Assembly: GCA_945957365.1 (NCBI GenBank)
Contig: CAMFKI010000003.1
Span: 186,001 to 250,000 of the forward strand
Length of the DNA: 64,000 nt
From: an uncultured Alphaproteobacteria bacterium
GTDB lineage: Bacteria > Pseudomonadota > Alphaproteobacteria > Rhizobiales > Aestuariivirgaceae
Direction of reading: 5' to 3'
Shown here: in pieces, positions 51,998 to 59,512 of the stretch
Numbering within the stretch: the stretch's first letter is position 1
Layout: each line of letters begins with the position of its first letter
Position numbers and translations under genes: made by a program
Notes under the pieces: generated by a model
Database searches by the model: none
What the model was told of the DNA's origin: nothing
Seen by the model: the letters and a program-made list of their open reading frames with translations, nothing else

Positions 51998-53412
51998 TGC
52001 GCCGTAATCGCAATGTGAAGATCGTGGCGACGCTAGGCCCCGCGTCGTCATCGCCCGAGATGCTGGAAAAGCTGTTCCGCGCCGGCGTAGACGTGTTCCG
52101 CATCAACATGAGCCACACCCAGCACGAGTTGCTGCGCCAGCTCCACAAGGACATTCGCGCCGTCGAGGCGAGGCTGAAGCGCCCCATCGGCATTTTGGCC
52201 GACCTGCAGGGCCCGAAGATCCGCATCGGCACCTTCGCCGCCAAGGAAGCGAAGCTGCTGCCGGACGATGTTTTCGTCTTCGACACCGACAAGACGCCGG
52301 GCGACGCCACGCGCGTGCACCTGCCGCATCCGGAGATCTTCGCCTCGGCGCGCGTCGGCGACAACCTGCTCCTCAATGACGGCCGCCTGCGCGTCGAGAT
52401 CATCCGGGCCGAGCCCACGAAGCTGACCACCAAGGTGATCTTCGGCGGCGTGCTGTCCGACCGCAAGGGCGTGAACCTGCCCGACACGGTGATCCCGATT
52501 CCGGCGCTCACTGAAAAGGACCGCGCCGATCTCGAGGCGGCGGCCTCGGTGGGCGTCGACTGGATCGCGCTGTCCTTCGTGCAGCGCGCCGACGACGTGG
52601 CCGAAGCGAGGAAGCTCATCGCCGGCCGCGCGGGCGTCATGGCCAAGATCGAGAAGCCTGCGGCCCTCACCGTGCTGGATGAAATTCTCGAAATCGCCGA
52701 CGGCCTGATGGTGGCGCGCGGTGATTTGGGCGTCGAATTGCCGCTCGAGACCGTGCCCGCGAAGCAGAAGCAGATCACCCGCGCGGCGCGCCGCATCGGC
52801 AAGCCGGTGATCGTGGCAACCCAGATGCTCGAGTCGATGATCGTCGAACCGGTGCCGACACGTGCCGAGGTCTCCGACGTCGCCACCGCGGTCTATGAGG
52901 GTGCGGACGCCATCATGCTCTCCGCCGAAAGCGCCACAGGCGCCTGGCCCGACAAGGCCGTCGCCACCATGGACCGCATCGCCCAGGCGGTGGAGCGCGA
53001 TTCGCTCTACCGCGGCATCATCACCGCCCAGCGCACCGACCCGCAGCCGACGAGTGCCGACGCGATCTCGAGCGCCGCGCGCTCGATCTCGGAGACGCTC
53101 AAGCTCTCGGCCATCGTCTGCTACACCGGGTCGGGCTCGACGGGCCTGCGCATGTCGCGCGAACGGCCGGACACGCCGATCATCGCGCTCACGCCGATCG
53201 CCACCACCGCGCGGCGCCTGGCGCTCGCCTGGGGCCTGCACTGCGTGCTCACCGAGGATGCGCATGACCTCGACGACATGGTCACCCGCGCCACCGGCAT
53301 CGCCCAGCGCGAAGGCTTCGCCGACTCCGGCCAGCGCATCATCATCACCGCCGGCCTGCCGCTCGGCACCCCCGGCGCCACCAACATGCTGCGCATCGCC
53401 TACGTGAACTGA
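51997..53412 (+). CDS. pyk: Pyruvate kinase
   Basis: 471 residues. Phosphoenolpyruvate + ADP to pyruvate + ATP, the last step of glycolysis or Entner-Doudoroff. KIVATLGPASSSPEML, VFRINMSHT, ADLQGPKIRIG, the catalytic KIEKPAAL, DGLMVARGDLGVELPLE and AVYEGADAIMLSAESATG are all standard. The C-terminal allosteric domain is present. AAGGA precedes ATG 51997, which overlaps the DUF1036 stop. Followed by repeat family A. Confidence 0.96.
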   Translation: MRRNRNVKIVATLGPASSSPEMLEKLFRAGVDVFRINMSHTQHELLRQLHKDIRAVEARLKRPIGILADLQGPKIRIGTFAAKEAKLLPDDVFVFDTDKTPGDATRVHLPHPEIFASARVGDNLLLNDGRLRVEIIRAEPTKLTTKVIFGGVLSDRKGVNLPDTVIPIPALTEKDRADLEAAASVGVDWIALSFVQRADDVAEARKLIAGRAGVMAKIEKPAALTVLDEILEIADGLMVARGDLGVELPLETVPAKQKQITRAARRIGKPVIVATQMLESMIVEPVPTRAEVSDVATAVYEGADAIMLSAESATGAWPDKAVATMDRIAQAVERDSLYRGIITAQRTDPQPTSADAISSAARSISETLKLSAIVCYTGSGSTGLRMSRERPDTPIIALTPIATTARRLALAWGLHCVLTEDAHDLDDMVTRATGIAQREGFADSGQRIIITAGLPLGTPGATNMLRIAYVN

Positions 53413-53421
53413 TTCCCGTTG

Positions 53422-53503
53422 ATGGCGTCACCCCAGCGAAAGCTGGGGCCCCGCGTCCATCCTTGACGCAACGCGGGGTGCCAGCTTTCGCTGGCATGAC
53501 GCA
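53422..53503. repeat. Dispersed palindromic repeat, family A, copy 2
   Basis: GTCACCCCAGCGAAAGC-TGGGGCCCCGC then, after a different spacer, GCGGGGTGCCAGCTTTCG-CTGGCATGACG. The arms match those at 9667-9748 base for base by eye, in the same orientation. Ten bases after the pyk stop. Confidence 0.85.
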
Positions 53504-53576
53504 GTCAATCCTGCAAAATCTTTCATTTTGACGCTGCGTCGAGAATCGCGGCCTCCTTGGCGCAACGGAGGCCAGC

Positions 53577-54005
53577 ATGCACATCGCTATCACCACGGAC
53601 CCCTTCGCCGTCACGCCCCATGAGGTGGCCGCCGTCGATGCCTCGGTGGGCTTCGGCACCGAGGCGGACTACATCCACCGCCCGGATTTCATGGCCCAGC
53701 ATTTCGGCCCCGGCATCTTCGCCGCCTTCGCCTTCGTCGATGATGAGGCGGTGGGCCTGCTGCGCGCCTTCAGCGATGGCTGGATGGTGGCCTGGATCGC
53801 CGAACTCTGCGTGATGCCGAACTACCAGCGCCGCGGCATCGGCACGGCGCTGATGGAGGTTGCCGACGAGCGCTTCGCCGACATGGCGCTTTATGCCGAG
53901 GCGTTTGCCGACAACGCCGCCTTCTTCAACAAGCGCGGCCTGCGCAGCCGCTCGATCCTGGTCCCCTGCACCAGGGGCCCGCTCAAACCCGCCCTGGCGG
54001 CGTGA
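53577..54005 (+). CDS. GNAT family N-acetyltransferase
   Basis: 142 residues. ELCVMPNYQRRGIGTALMEVA is a textbook acetyl-CoA-binding motif A (QRRGIG), followed by ALYAEAFADNAAFFNKRGL (motif B). The N-terminal half (AVDASVGFGTEADYI) is short. No sign of a signal or membrane segment. GGAGG lies eight bases before ATG 53577. Flanked by repeat elements on both sides. Acceptor unknown. Confidence 0.84.
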   Translation: MHIAITTDPFAVTPHEVAAVDASVGFGTEADYIHRPDFMAQHFGPGIFAAFAFVDDEAVGLLRAFSDGWMVAWIAELCVMPNYQRRGIGTALMEVADERFADMALYAEAFADNAAFFNKRGLRSRSILVPCTRGPLKPALAA

Positions 54006-54013
54006 CCCCCCAG

Positions 54014-54247
54014 TCCCTTCTCCCGTCCGGAGGATGGGAGAAGGTGCCCGACAGGGCGGATGAGGGCCTCCCACCCGCGAGTCCGCATCTCAGGAGTCCT
54101 GCCACGCCGACACAGCCCTCATCCGGCCTTCGGCCACCTTCTCCCATTGCGTGCCGCAACGGGAGAAGGACGAGGCAACCCATCATGCCCGGGCTTGCTC
54201 TTCGAGGTCCCCAAAAATGGATCGCCGGGACAAGCCCGGCAATGATG
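54014..54247. repeat. Family D inverted pair plus a third element (family C)
   Basis: 54014-54066 (CCCTTCTCCCGTCCGGAGG...GGCGGATGAGGG) and 54115-54170 (CCCTCATCCGGCCTTCGG...AACGGGAGAAGG) repeat the inverted arrangement of 33465-33628. They are followed at 54180-54247 by CATCATGCCCGGGCTTGC...GGATCGCCGGGACAAGCC-CGGCAATGATG, another palindromic element. The whole 272-bp gap between the GNAT gene and the TPR gene consists of such elements. Confidence 0.78.
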
Positions 54248-54277
54248 AACAGTGGGGAAGCACAGGAGACCGCAGCC

Positions 54278-54892
54278 TCAGATCCCCTGCTCGACCTTGT
54301 CGAGTTCCTTCAGCGCATCCTTCACGTCCTCGAGTGTCGGATTGACGGCGAGGGCTTCTTCATAGGCATCGCGGGCGGCGGCGTATTTCTGCTGGCGGGC
54401 GAGGATCATGCCCTTGCCGGCCAGCGCGCCGAAATGGCGCGGCTCGAGATCCAGCACATGGGCGATGTCGGCCAGCGCCAGGTCGTCCTGCTTGTTCATG
54501 TAGTAGAGCGTCGCGCGCTTGTTCCAGGCTTCGGCGAAATCCGGATTGGCGCCGATCAGGCGATTGAGGATCGACAGCGCCTCGGCGGGCGCGCCGTCGG
54601 TGATGGCGTGCTGCGCCTGACCCAGAAGCACCTCGGCGGTGGGCGAGTCGGAGGCGTCCCACAGCGCCCAGATCTTGTCCTCGACGGGGCCGCTGTCGAT
54701 GCCGGGCTTGCGCAGCTGGGCGAACAGCACGTCGAGCTGCTCCGCACGCACCTCCGCGGGCTTCCGCGGCTTGGCGGCGGGCGTCACCGCGGCGGCAGCA
54801 CCGGTGCCCACCGGCGGCGGATCGTCAGCCAATGCGCCGGAGGTCAAGGCGATGAGGGCGAGAACGGCGAGGGAGCCACGCATGCCGGTCAC
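54278..54892 (-). CDS. Secreted TPR-repeat protein
   Basis: 204 residues. Signal peptide MRGSLAVLALIALTSGALA (from Met4). A Pro/Ala/Lys linker leads to three TPR units (AEVLLGQAQHAITDGAPAEA, AEAWNKRATLYYMNKQDDLA, HFGALAGKGMILARQQKYAA). Start is GTG 54892 or ATG 54883. Probably a periplasmic adaptor. Same strand as and downstream of rpmJ, but the rpmJ terminator stands between them. Confidence 0.82.
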   Translation of the reverse strand: MTGMRGSLAVLALIALTSGALADDPPPVGTGAAAAVTPAAKPRKPAEVRAEQLDVLFAQLRKPGIDSGPVEDKIWALWDASDSPTAEVLLGQAQHAITDGAPAEALSILNRLIGANPDFAEAWNKRATLYYMNKQDDLALADIAHVLDLEPRHFGALAGKGMILARQQKYAAARDAYEEALAVNPTLEDVKDALKELDKVEQGI

Positions 54893-54915
54893 TCTACACC
54901 CCGTATCATGGCAAC

Positions 54916-54954
54916 AAAAAGAGCGCCGTGGGCGGCATCCCGTCCACGGCGTTC
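54916..54954 (-). terminator. Rho-independent terminator of rpmJ
   Basis: Minus strand: CGCCGTGG...CCACGGCG stem with a 12-base loop, then CTCTTTTTG, 24 bases after the rpmJ stop. Confidence 0.85.
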
Positions 54955-54977
54955 ACAAACCTGTCAGAAGCCGAAGC

Positions 54978-55103
54978 TTAGCCCTGGCGCGCCTTGAAGC
55001 GCGGGTTGGTCTTGTTGATGATGTAGATGCGGCCCTTGCGGCGCACCATGCGGTTGTCGCGGTGGCGCTTCAGGAGGGACTTGAGGGAGTTACGGACTTT
55101 CAT
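54978..55103 (-). CDS. rpmJ: 50S ribosomal protein L36
   Basis: 41 residues, highly basic: [20 protein letters not shown], followed by [21 protein letters not shown]. The cysteine/histidine zinc ribbon of the C+ form is replaced ([15 protein letters not shown]), so it is the zinc-independent type. ATG 55103 is preceded by a GTGAA ribosome site. Single gene with its own terminator. Too short to be noticed by ordinary length cut-offs but unmistakable. Confidence 0.95.
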   Translation of the reverse strand: MKVRNSLKSLLKRHRDNRMVRRKGRIYIINKTNPRFKARQG

Positions 55104-55214
55104 GGACTTCACCTGATAATTCAGGCAGAAGGAGCCCGGCTCCGGTCCGCCTGTTGAACACTGGCGGGGTCTTTAGCGGGGTCACCCCTCACTGTCAACC
55201 AATCCGCCCAGTCC

Positions 55215-55448
55215 ATGACCGAACTCCTGAACAACTCCGAATTCGTTATCACGCTTGCCATCCTCCTCGTCAGCGCCAGCATCGTGGGCTACATGTCGTG
55301 GCTCGAACGCCGCCCCCGCAAGAGCCTGACGCCGCGCCTGCTGCCCACCACGCCGGTCATTCTGGTCTTTGGTTTCATTGCACTTTTGGCGCTGGTGCAT
55401 CTGGCCAACCTGTATGGCATACACACCGGGAACCGTCCGAGGCTGTAA
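55215..55448 (+). CDS. Small two-helix membrane protein
   Basis: 77 residues. Helix one FVITLAILLVSASIVGYMSWL, a basic cytoplasmic or periplasmic loop (ERRPRKSLTPRLL), and helix two PVILVFGFIALLALVHLANLYG (given as landmarks of 20 or fewer per half). No family recognised with certainty; similar small proteins precede MaoC genes in Rhizobiales. It ends six bases before the MaoC ATG, so the two are co-transcribed. Confidence 0.7.
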   Translation: MTELLNNSEFVITLAILLVSASIVGYMSWLERRPRKSLTPRLLPTTPVILVFGFIALLALVHLANLYGIHTGNRPRL

Positions 55449-55454
55449 TCCGCC

Positions 55455-55895
55455 ATGCTGCCGCCCAGCCAAACCCTGTATTTCGAGGATCTCGCCCTCG
55501 GCATGACCGAGACCTACGTCAAGGAGGTGAAATCCTCCGACGTGGTGGGCTTCGCCGAGATTTCGGGGGATCGGAACCCCATCCACCTGTCCGAGCATTT
55601 CGCCGCCCGCACCCCCTTCGGCGGCCGAATCGCGCATGGCCTCTACACGGCGAGCCTGATCTCGGCGGTGATCGGCACCAGGCTCCCCGGCCCGGGTGCG
55701 GTCTACATGTCGCAGACTTTGAACTTCAAGGCGCCGGTGCGCATCGGCGACATGGTCGAGGCCTCGGTCGAGGTCGTCGAACTGGTCGAGAAGGGCCGCC
55801 GCGTCAAGCTCGCCTGCCGCTGCAAGGTGGGCGACACGCTGGTGCTCGAGGGCGAGGCGCTGGTGAAGGTACCGGGCAAGCCCGAGGGTTTCTGA
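55455..55895 (+). CDS. MaoC-family hot-dog dehydratase
   Basis: 146 residues. FAEISGDRNPIHLSEHFA carries the catalytic Asp and His of R-specific enoyl-CoA hydratases, followed by FGGRIAHGLYTASLISAVIG, the second hallmark. Single hot-dog fold, likely a dimer. Hydrates trans-2-enoyl-CoA or a related thioester; the acyl chain is unknown. Directly follows the small membrane protein gene. Confidence 0.88.
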   Translation: MLPPSQTLYFEDLALGMTETYVKEVKSSDVVGFAEISGDRNPIHLSEHFAARTPFGGRIAHGLYTASLISAVIGTRLPGPGAVYMSQTLNFKAPVRIGDMVEASVEVVELVEKGRRVKLACRCKVGDTLVLEGEALVKVPGKPEGF

Positions 55896-55959
55896 GCCTT
55901 CTTGACTCCTGAGGCAACGCCTCTAGCCTCCCTGAAAAATTCCGGGAGGACGAACTCAG

Positions 55960-56412
55960 ATGCTGCGCAACTTCGACAACCGCCTCAACGCGGACGTGAT
56001 CCGCTGTCTCCGCGCCATGGGCCATGGCGACGACCTGATCATCTGCGACACCAACTTCCCCGCCGACTCGGTGGCGCGGCACACGGTCACGGGCGAACTC
56101 CTGCGCATGGACAACCTCACCGCGGGCGAAGCCATCGACGCCATCCTCTCGGTCATGCCGCTCGACTCCTTCGTCGACAAGCCCGCCGAGCGCATGGAGA
56201 TCGTGGGCAAGCCCGACGAGATTCCGCCGGTGCAGCAGGAAGTCCAGAAGGTCATCGACCGGTGGGAAGGCAAATCCTGGCCGATGGGGTCGATCGAGCG
56301 CTTCGCCTTCTATGAGAAGGCGCGCAATGCCTATGCCGTCATCGTCACCGGCGAAACGCGATTCTATGGCTGCTTCGTGCTCAAGAAGGGCGTGATCCCG
56401 CCGAAGGCCTGA
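55960..56412 (+). CDS. RbsD/FucU-family sugar mutarotase
   Basis: 150 residues. LNADVIRCLRAMGHGDDLII then CDTNFPADSVA is the RbsD/FucU start, with the active-site His in MGHGD. ERFAFYEKARNAYAVIVTGE and TRFYGCFVLKKGVIP complete the family. It speeds anomer interconversion of fucose or ribose. GGGAGGA precedes the ATG. Five bases separate it from the ribokinase gene, suggesting ribose pyranase activity feeding the kinase. Confidence 0.9.
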   Translation: MLRNFDNRLNADVIRCLRAMGHGDDLIICDTNFPADSVARHTVTGELLRMDNLTAGEAIDAILSVMPLDSFVDKPAERMEIVGKPDEIPPVQQEVQKVIDRWEGKSWPMGSIERFAFYEKARNAYAVIVTGETRFYGCFVLKKGVIPPKA

Positions 56413-56417
56413 GCATC

Positions 56418-57335
56418 ATGAAGCAGGGCATCGCCATCCTCGGCATCTTCGTCGCCGACCTCGCCTTCCGGGCCAATCGCCAGCCCGTCATGGGCGAGAC
56501 CCTCATGGGCTCGGGCTTCAAGATGGGCCCCGGCGGCAAGGGTTCGAACCAGGCCGTCGCCGCGGCGCGTGCCGGCGGCAAGGTCAGCTTCATCTCGAGG
56601 CTGGGGCAGGACGCCTTCGGCGACATCGCGGTGGCCACATGGAAGGCCGAGGGCATCGCGCCCCACGTCGCCATCGCGCCCGATGAACCGACGGGTGCGG
56701 CCTACATCTTCGTCAGCGACGAGACCGGCGAGAACGCGATCATCGTGGTGCCGGGTGCCGCCGGCGGCCTTTCACCGCAGGACGTCGAAGCCGCCCGCGG
56801 CGCCATCGAGGGCGCGAAGGTTTTCGTCACCCAGCTCGAACAGCCCGTGGACGCCGCCCGCCGCGGCCTCGAGATCGCGCGTGCTTCGGGCGCAATCACC
56901 GTCTTCAACCCGGCGCCTGCCGCACCGGTGCCCGCCGACATCTATGCGCTCTGCGACTACGTCATTCCCAACGAGACGGAAGCGGCGGCGCTGACGGGCA
57001 TGCCCGTGGACACCGAGGAACAGGCCCGCAAGGCCGGCGACGCCCTGCTGGCTCTGGGTGCGAAACACGCCCTCATCACGCTGGGCGCGCGCGGCGCGCT
57101 GCTTCACGACGCGCAGGGCTCGGAACTCATCCCGTCCTTCAGCGCCGGCAAGGTGGTGGAGACGGCGGGTGCGGGCGACGCCTTCGTCGGTGCTTTCGCA
57201 ACGGCACTGGCCGAAGGCATGGACCCCGCAGCCGCCGCCCGCTTCGGCTGCGCCGCCGCCGGCATCTCCGTCACCCGCCCCGGCACAGCACCCGCGATGC
57301 CCACGCGCAAGGAGATCGAGGCGCTGCTGGCGTAA
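56418..57335 (+). CDS. rbsK: Ribokinase
   Basis: 305 residues, PfkB family. Phosphorylates D-ribose at O5. GPGGKGSNQAVAAARAGG (substrate motif), FISRLGQDAFG, VIPNETEAAALTG, and the C-terminal ATP/anion-hole motif VVETAGAGDAFVGAFATAL with catalytic Asp are all present. Follows the RbsD/FucU gene by five bases. No ribose ABC transporter genes are in this window. Confidence 0.9.
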   Translation: MKQGIAILGIFVADLAFRANRQPVMGETLMGSGFKMGPGGKGSNQAVAAARAGGKVSFISRLGQDAFGDIAVATWKAEGIAPHVAIAPDEPTGAAYIFVSDETGENAIIVVPGAAGGLSPQDVEAARGAIEGAKVFVTQLEQPVDAARRGLEIARASGAITVFNPAPAAPVPADIYALCDYVIPNETEAAALTGMPVDTEEQARKAGDALLALGAKHALITLGARGALLHDAQGSELIPSFSAGKVVETAGAGDAFVGAFATALAEGMDPAAAARFGCAAAGISVTRPGTAPAMPTRKEIEALLA

Positions 57336-57381
57336 GTTCGGCGAGGCGACGGCCTGAAGGGCTTGGCTTCCGAAATCGCGA

Positions 57382-57927
57382 TCACCCCAGCCGGGTCAGC
57401 GCCCTCTCCACGATGGCGCGTTCTGCCGGGTCGAAGCGCAGCACCGCGGTCGGGTGATGGGTCTGCATCCGGTCGGCCGCGTGATCGCAGCGGGTGAGAT
57501 AGGCGGCCACATCGCCGCCGGCGCGCAGCAGCCGGCGCGTGCCGCACAGCGATTCGAGATGGCCCACGAGATAGCCCGCATCGGCAGTCTCGTCCGCCGC
57601 CGCGAGGGCTGCGCGCGACGAGGGCATGGCGCGTGGTGCGAACTGCAGCGCGCGCACCGCATCCTGCAGCTTGGCTGGCGCCTGTGCGGCGAGTTCGCCG
57701 CGCAGCGCCGCGCCGCCATCGGCTTCCGCATCGAGACCGTGCTTCAGCGCGCGGTGCCGCGCATATCCCGCGGCGTAGCCTGCCGTGAACGCTGCATGCG
57801 CCCCGCCCTGCTCGGCAACGGACGCCAGTGCGTCTGCCACCACCTTGCGCAGCACCGCGGCGCCGCGGTCCTCGCCCGCCGCCATGGGAACAACCGCCAC
57901 GTCGAGGCGCGGCCTGCGGCGGTTCAT
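57382..57927 (-). CDS. Hypothetical alpha-helical protein
   Basis: 181 residues from ATG 57927 (GGAGAG eight bases upstream); an in-frame ATG at 57984 would lack a ribosome site. No signal peptide. Ala-rich and helical, with AAFTAGYAAGYARHRALKHG in the middle, two cysteines (ESLCGTRR, LTRCDHAADRM) and several histidines. No family recognised. Between the convergent ribokinase gene and the amino-acid binding protein gene, with the latter's terminator hairpin in between. Confidence 0.6.
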   Translation of the reverse strand: MNRRRPRLDVAVVPMAAGEDRGAAVLRKVVADALASVAEQGGAHAAFTAGYAAGYARHRALKHGLDAEADGGAALRGELAAQAPAKLQDAVRALQFAPRAMPSSRAALAAADETADAGYLVGHLESLCGTRRLLRAGGDVAAYLTRCDHAADRMQTHHPTAVLRFDPAERAIVERALTRLG

Positions 57928-57971
57928 GTTGATGTCTCTCCAGCCCATGGCTGCCGTTCTCGCAAATGAGA

Positions 57972-57995
57972 GGGGCCGCGGCAAGCCGCGGCCCC
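57972..57995 (-). terminator. Probable terminator hairpin after the amino-acid binding protein gene
   Basis: Perfect 11-base stem GGGGCCGCGGC-tt-GCCGCGGCCCC on the minus strand, 20 bases after the stop at 58015, but followed only by TCTCATTT instead of a strong T-tract. The loop would open to four or more bases in practice. Confidence 0.6.
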
Positions 57996-58014
57996 CGATG
58001 TCACGTCAGGATGA

Positions 58015-58821
58015 TCAGTTGCCGGTGGGCAGCGTCATCTTGCCGACGAGCTGCGGATAGTTCTTGGTGATCTCGTCGAACTTGCCGGCCTTGGCCATCG
58101 CGGTGATGGCGGCATTGAGCTTGTCCTTCAGCGCCGTGTCTTCCTTGCGCACGCCCGCACCCACGCCTTCGCCATAGATGCCCGGGTCGTCCTTCGGCTT
58201 CTCGACGATGGACTTCAGCTCGCAGCAGGCCTTGCCCTGGTCGGTGTCGAGGAAGTCATAGAGCGCCGAGCTGTTGGCCAGCACGAAGTCGAGGCGGCCG
58301 GCCGCGAGGTCGTTGTTGGCCTCGTCCTGCGTCGAATAGGTCTTGAGCTCGACGCCCGACGGCACGAGGTACTTGGTGGCATAGCGCTCATGCCCCGTCG
58401 ACACCTGCACGCCGAGCGTCTTGCCCTTCATGGCCGCGGGGCTGACGTCCTTGTTGCCGTCCTTGGGACCGATGATCGCCGGCGGCGTGTCATAATAGAA
58501 CTGGGTGAAGTCGATCACCTGCTTGCGCTTCTCGGTGATCAGCATGGACGCGATGATGACGTCGATCTGCTTCGAGGTGAGCGCCGGAATGATGCCGTCC
58601 CAGGCGGTGGCGACGATGTCGCATTTCTCGTTGATCTGGGCGCAGAGCGCGTTGGCGAAGTCGATCTCCCAGCCCACCCACTTGCCGGTTGCGTCCTGCG
58701 CGGCGAAGGGCGGATAGGGCTCGGCGGAGATGCCGATCTTGAGATCCGCCATCGCTGGCGCAGTCGAGGCGAGAAGCGCCGCGAATGCGGCACCGATGGC
58801 AAAGCGGCTTGTCCACTTCAT
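58015..58821 (-). CDS. Amino-acid-type ABC transporter substrate-binding protein (orphan)
   Basis: 268 residues. Signal peptide MKWTSRFAIGAAFAALLAST to APAMA-DL. Family 3 solute-binding fold: LKIGISAEPYPPFAAQDATG, VGWEIDFANALCAQIN, AWDGIIPALTSKQIDVIIAS with the RxxxxDF-like ligand region ITEKRKQVIDFTQFYYD. Likely binds a polar or basic amino acid or an opine. A CC pair (GKACCELK) is unusual. No permease or ATPase genes adjoin it. GGGAGA precedes ATG 58821. Confidence 0.88.
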   Translation of the reverse strand: MKWTSRFAIGAAFAALLASTAPAMADLKIGISAEPYPPFAAQDATGKWVGWEIDFANALCAQINEKCDIVATAWDGIIPALTSKQIDVIIASMLITEKRKQVIDFTQFYYDTPPAIIGPKDGNKDVSPAAMKGKTLGVQVSTGHERYATKYLVPSGVELKTYSTQDEANNDLAAGRLDFVLANSSALYDFLDTDQGKACCELKSIVEKPKDDPGIYGEGVGAGVRKEDTALKDKLNAAITAMAKAGKFDEITKNYPQLVGKMTLPTGN

Positions 58822-59081
58822 GGTCGTTCTCCCGGTTTGGTGTTGTTGAGGCATGCGGGTTGGGGAAATCCTGAGGGGATTCTTTCCTCACCTATGATAA
58901 ACTGCATGAAAGAAAGCATCCCCGCAAGATGGTTAGTTTACATCAAGCCTGCCATGCAGCGCGCAACGGCTGAGCCTGCTGGCGTGGCCGAACTTGACCC
59001 TCCGGCGTCCCCCGCCATATTCTTCCGCTTGGTTGCGGCGTCGATTGTCTTCGCCCCGAAGTTGGATACGGTCAACCGCGC

Positions 59082-59456
59082 GTGACGGATTTCGCCCTGC
59101 TTCTGCTGCTCGCCGGGTTCCAGGTGAAACACCTGCTGGGCGACTTCGTTCTGCAGAACGGCTATATTCTCCGTCATCGGAGGATCTGGGGCCATCCGGG
59201 CGGCCTGCTGCACATCGCGATCCATGCCGCGCTGACGCTTCCCCTGCTGCTCGCGGCAGGCGTGCACGGCCTGCTGTTCCTCGCCATCCTGCTGGGCGAA
59301 GCGGTGTTCCACTATCACGTCGACTGGGTGAAGGACGGCTGGCTGCAACGCGAAGGCTGGACCAGCCACGACAAGCAGTATTGGTGGCTCATGGGCGGCG
59401 ACCAGATGCTGCACCAGCTCTCCTACCTTCTGATCGTCGGCGTCATCGCGTCCTAG
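59082..59456 (+). CDS. DUF3307 membrane protein
   Basis: 124 residues. GTG start at 59082. FALLLLLAGFQVKHLLGDF, then LQNGYILRHRRIWGHPGGLL and the EAVFHYHVDWVKDG segment fit DUF3307, with three to four hydrophobic helices and conserved His/Asp at the membrane surface. Function unknown. Convergent with putA. The 260-bp gap to the left (58822-59081) holds the promoter of the binding protein gene and a TTAG/TTTACA-rich stretch but no gene I can support. Confidence 0.8.
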   Translation: MTDFALLLLLAGFQVKHLLGDFVLQNGYILRHRRIWGHPGGLLHIAIHAALTLPLLLAAGVHGLLFLAILLGEAVFHYHVDWVKDGWLQREGWTSHDKQYWWLMGGDQMLHQLSYLLIVGVIAS

Positions 59457-59512
59457 GCCGGCGGAGCCGCACCCGAGACGCCCGTCGCGCAATCGTCACA
59501 AACGCCCGCGCC

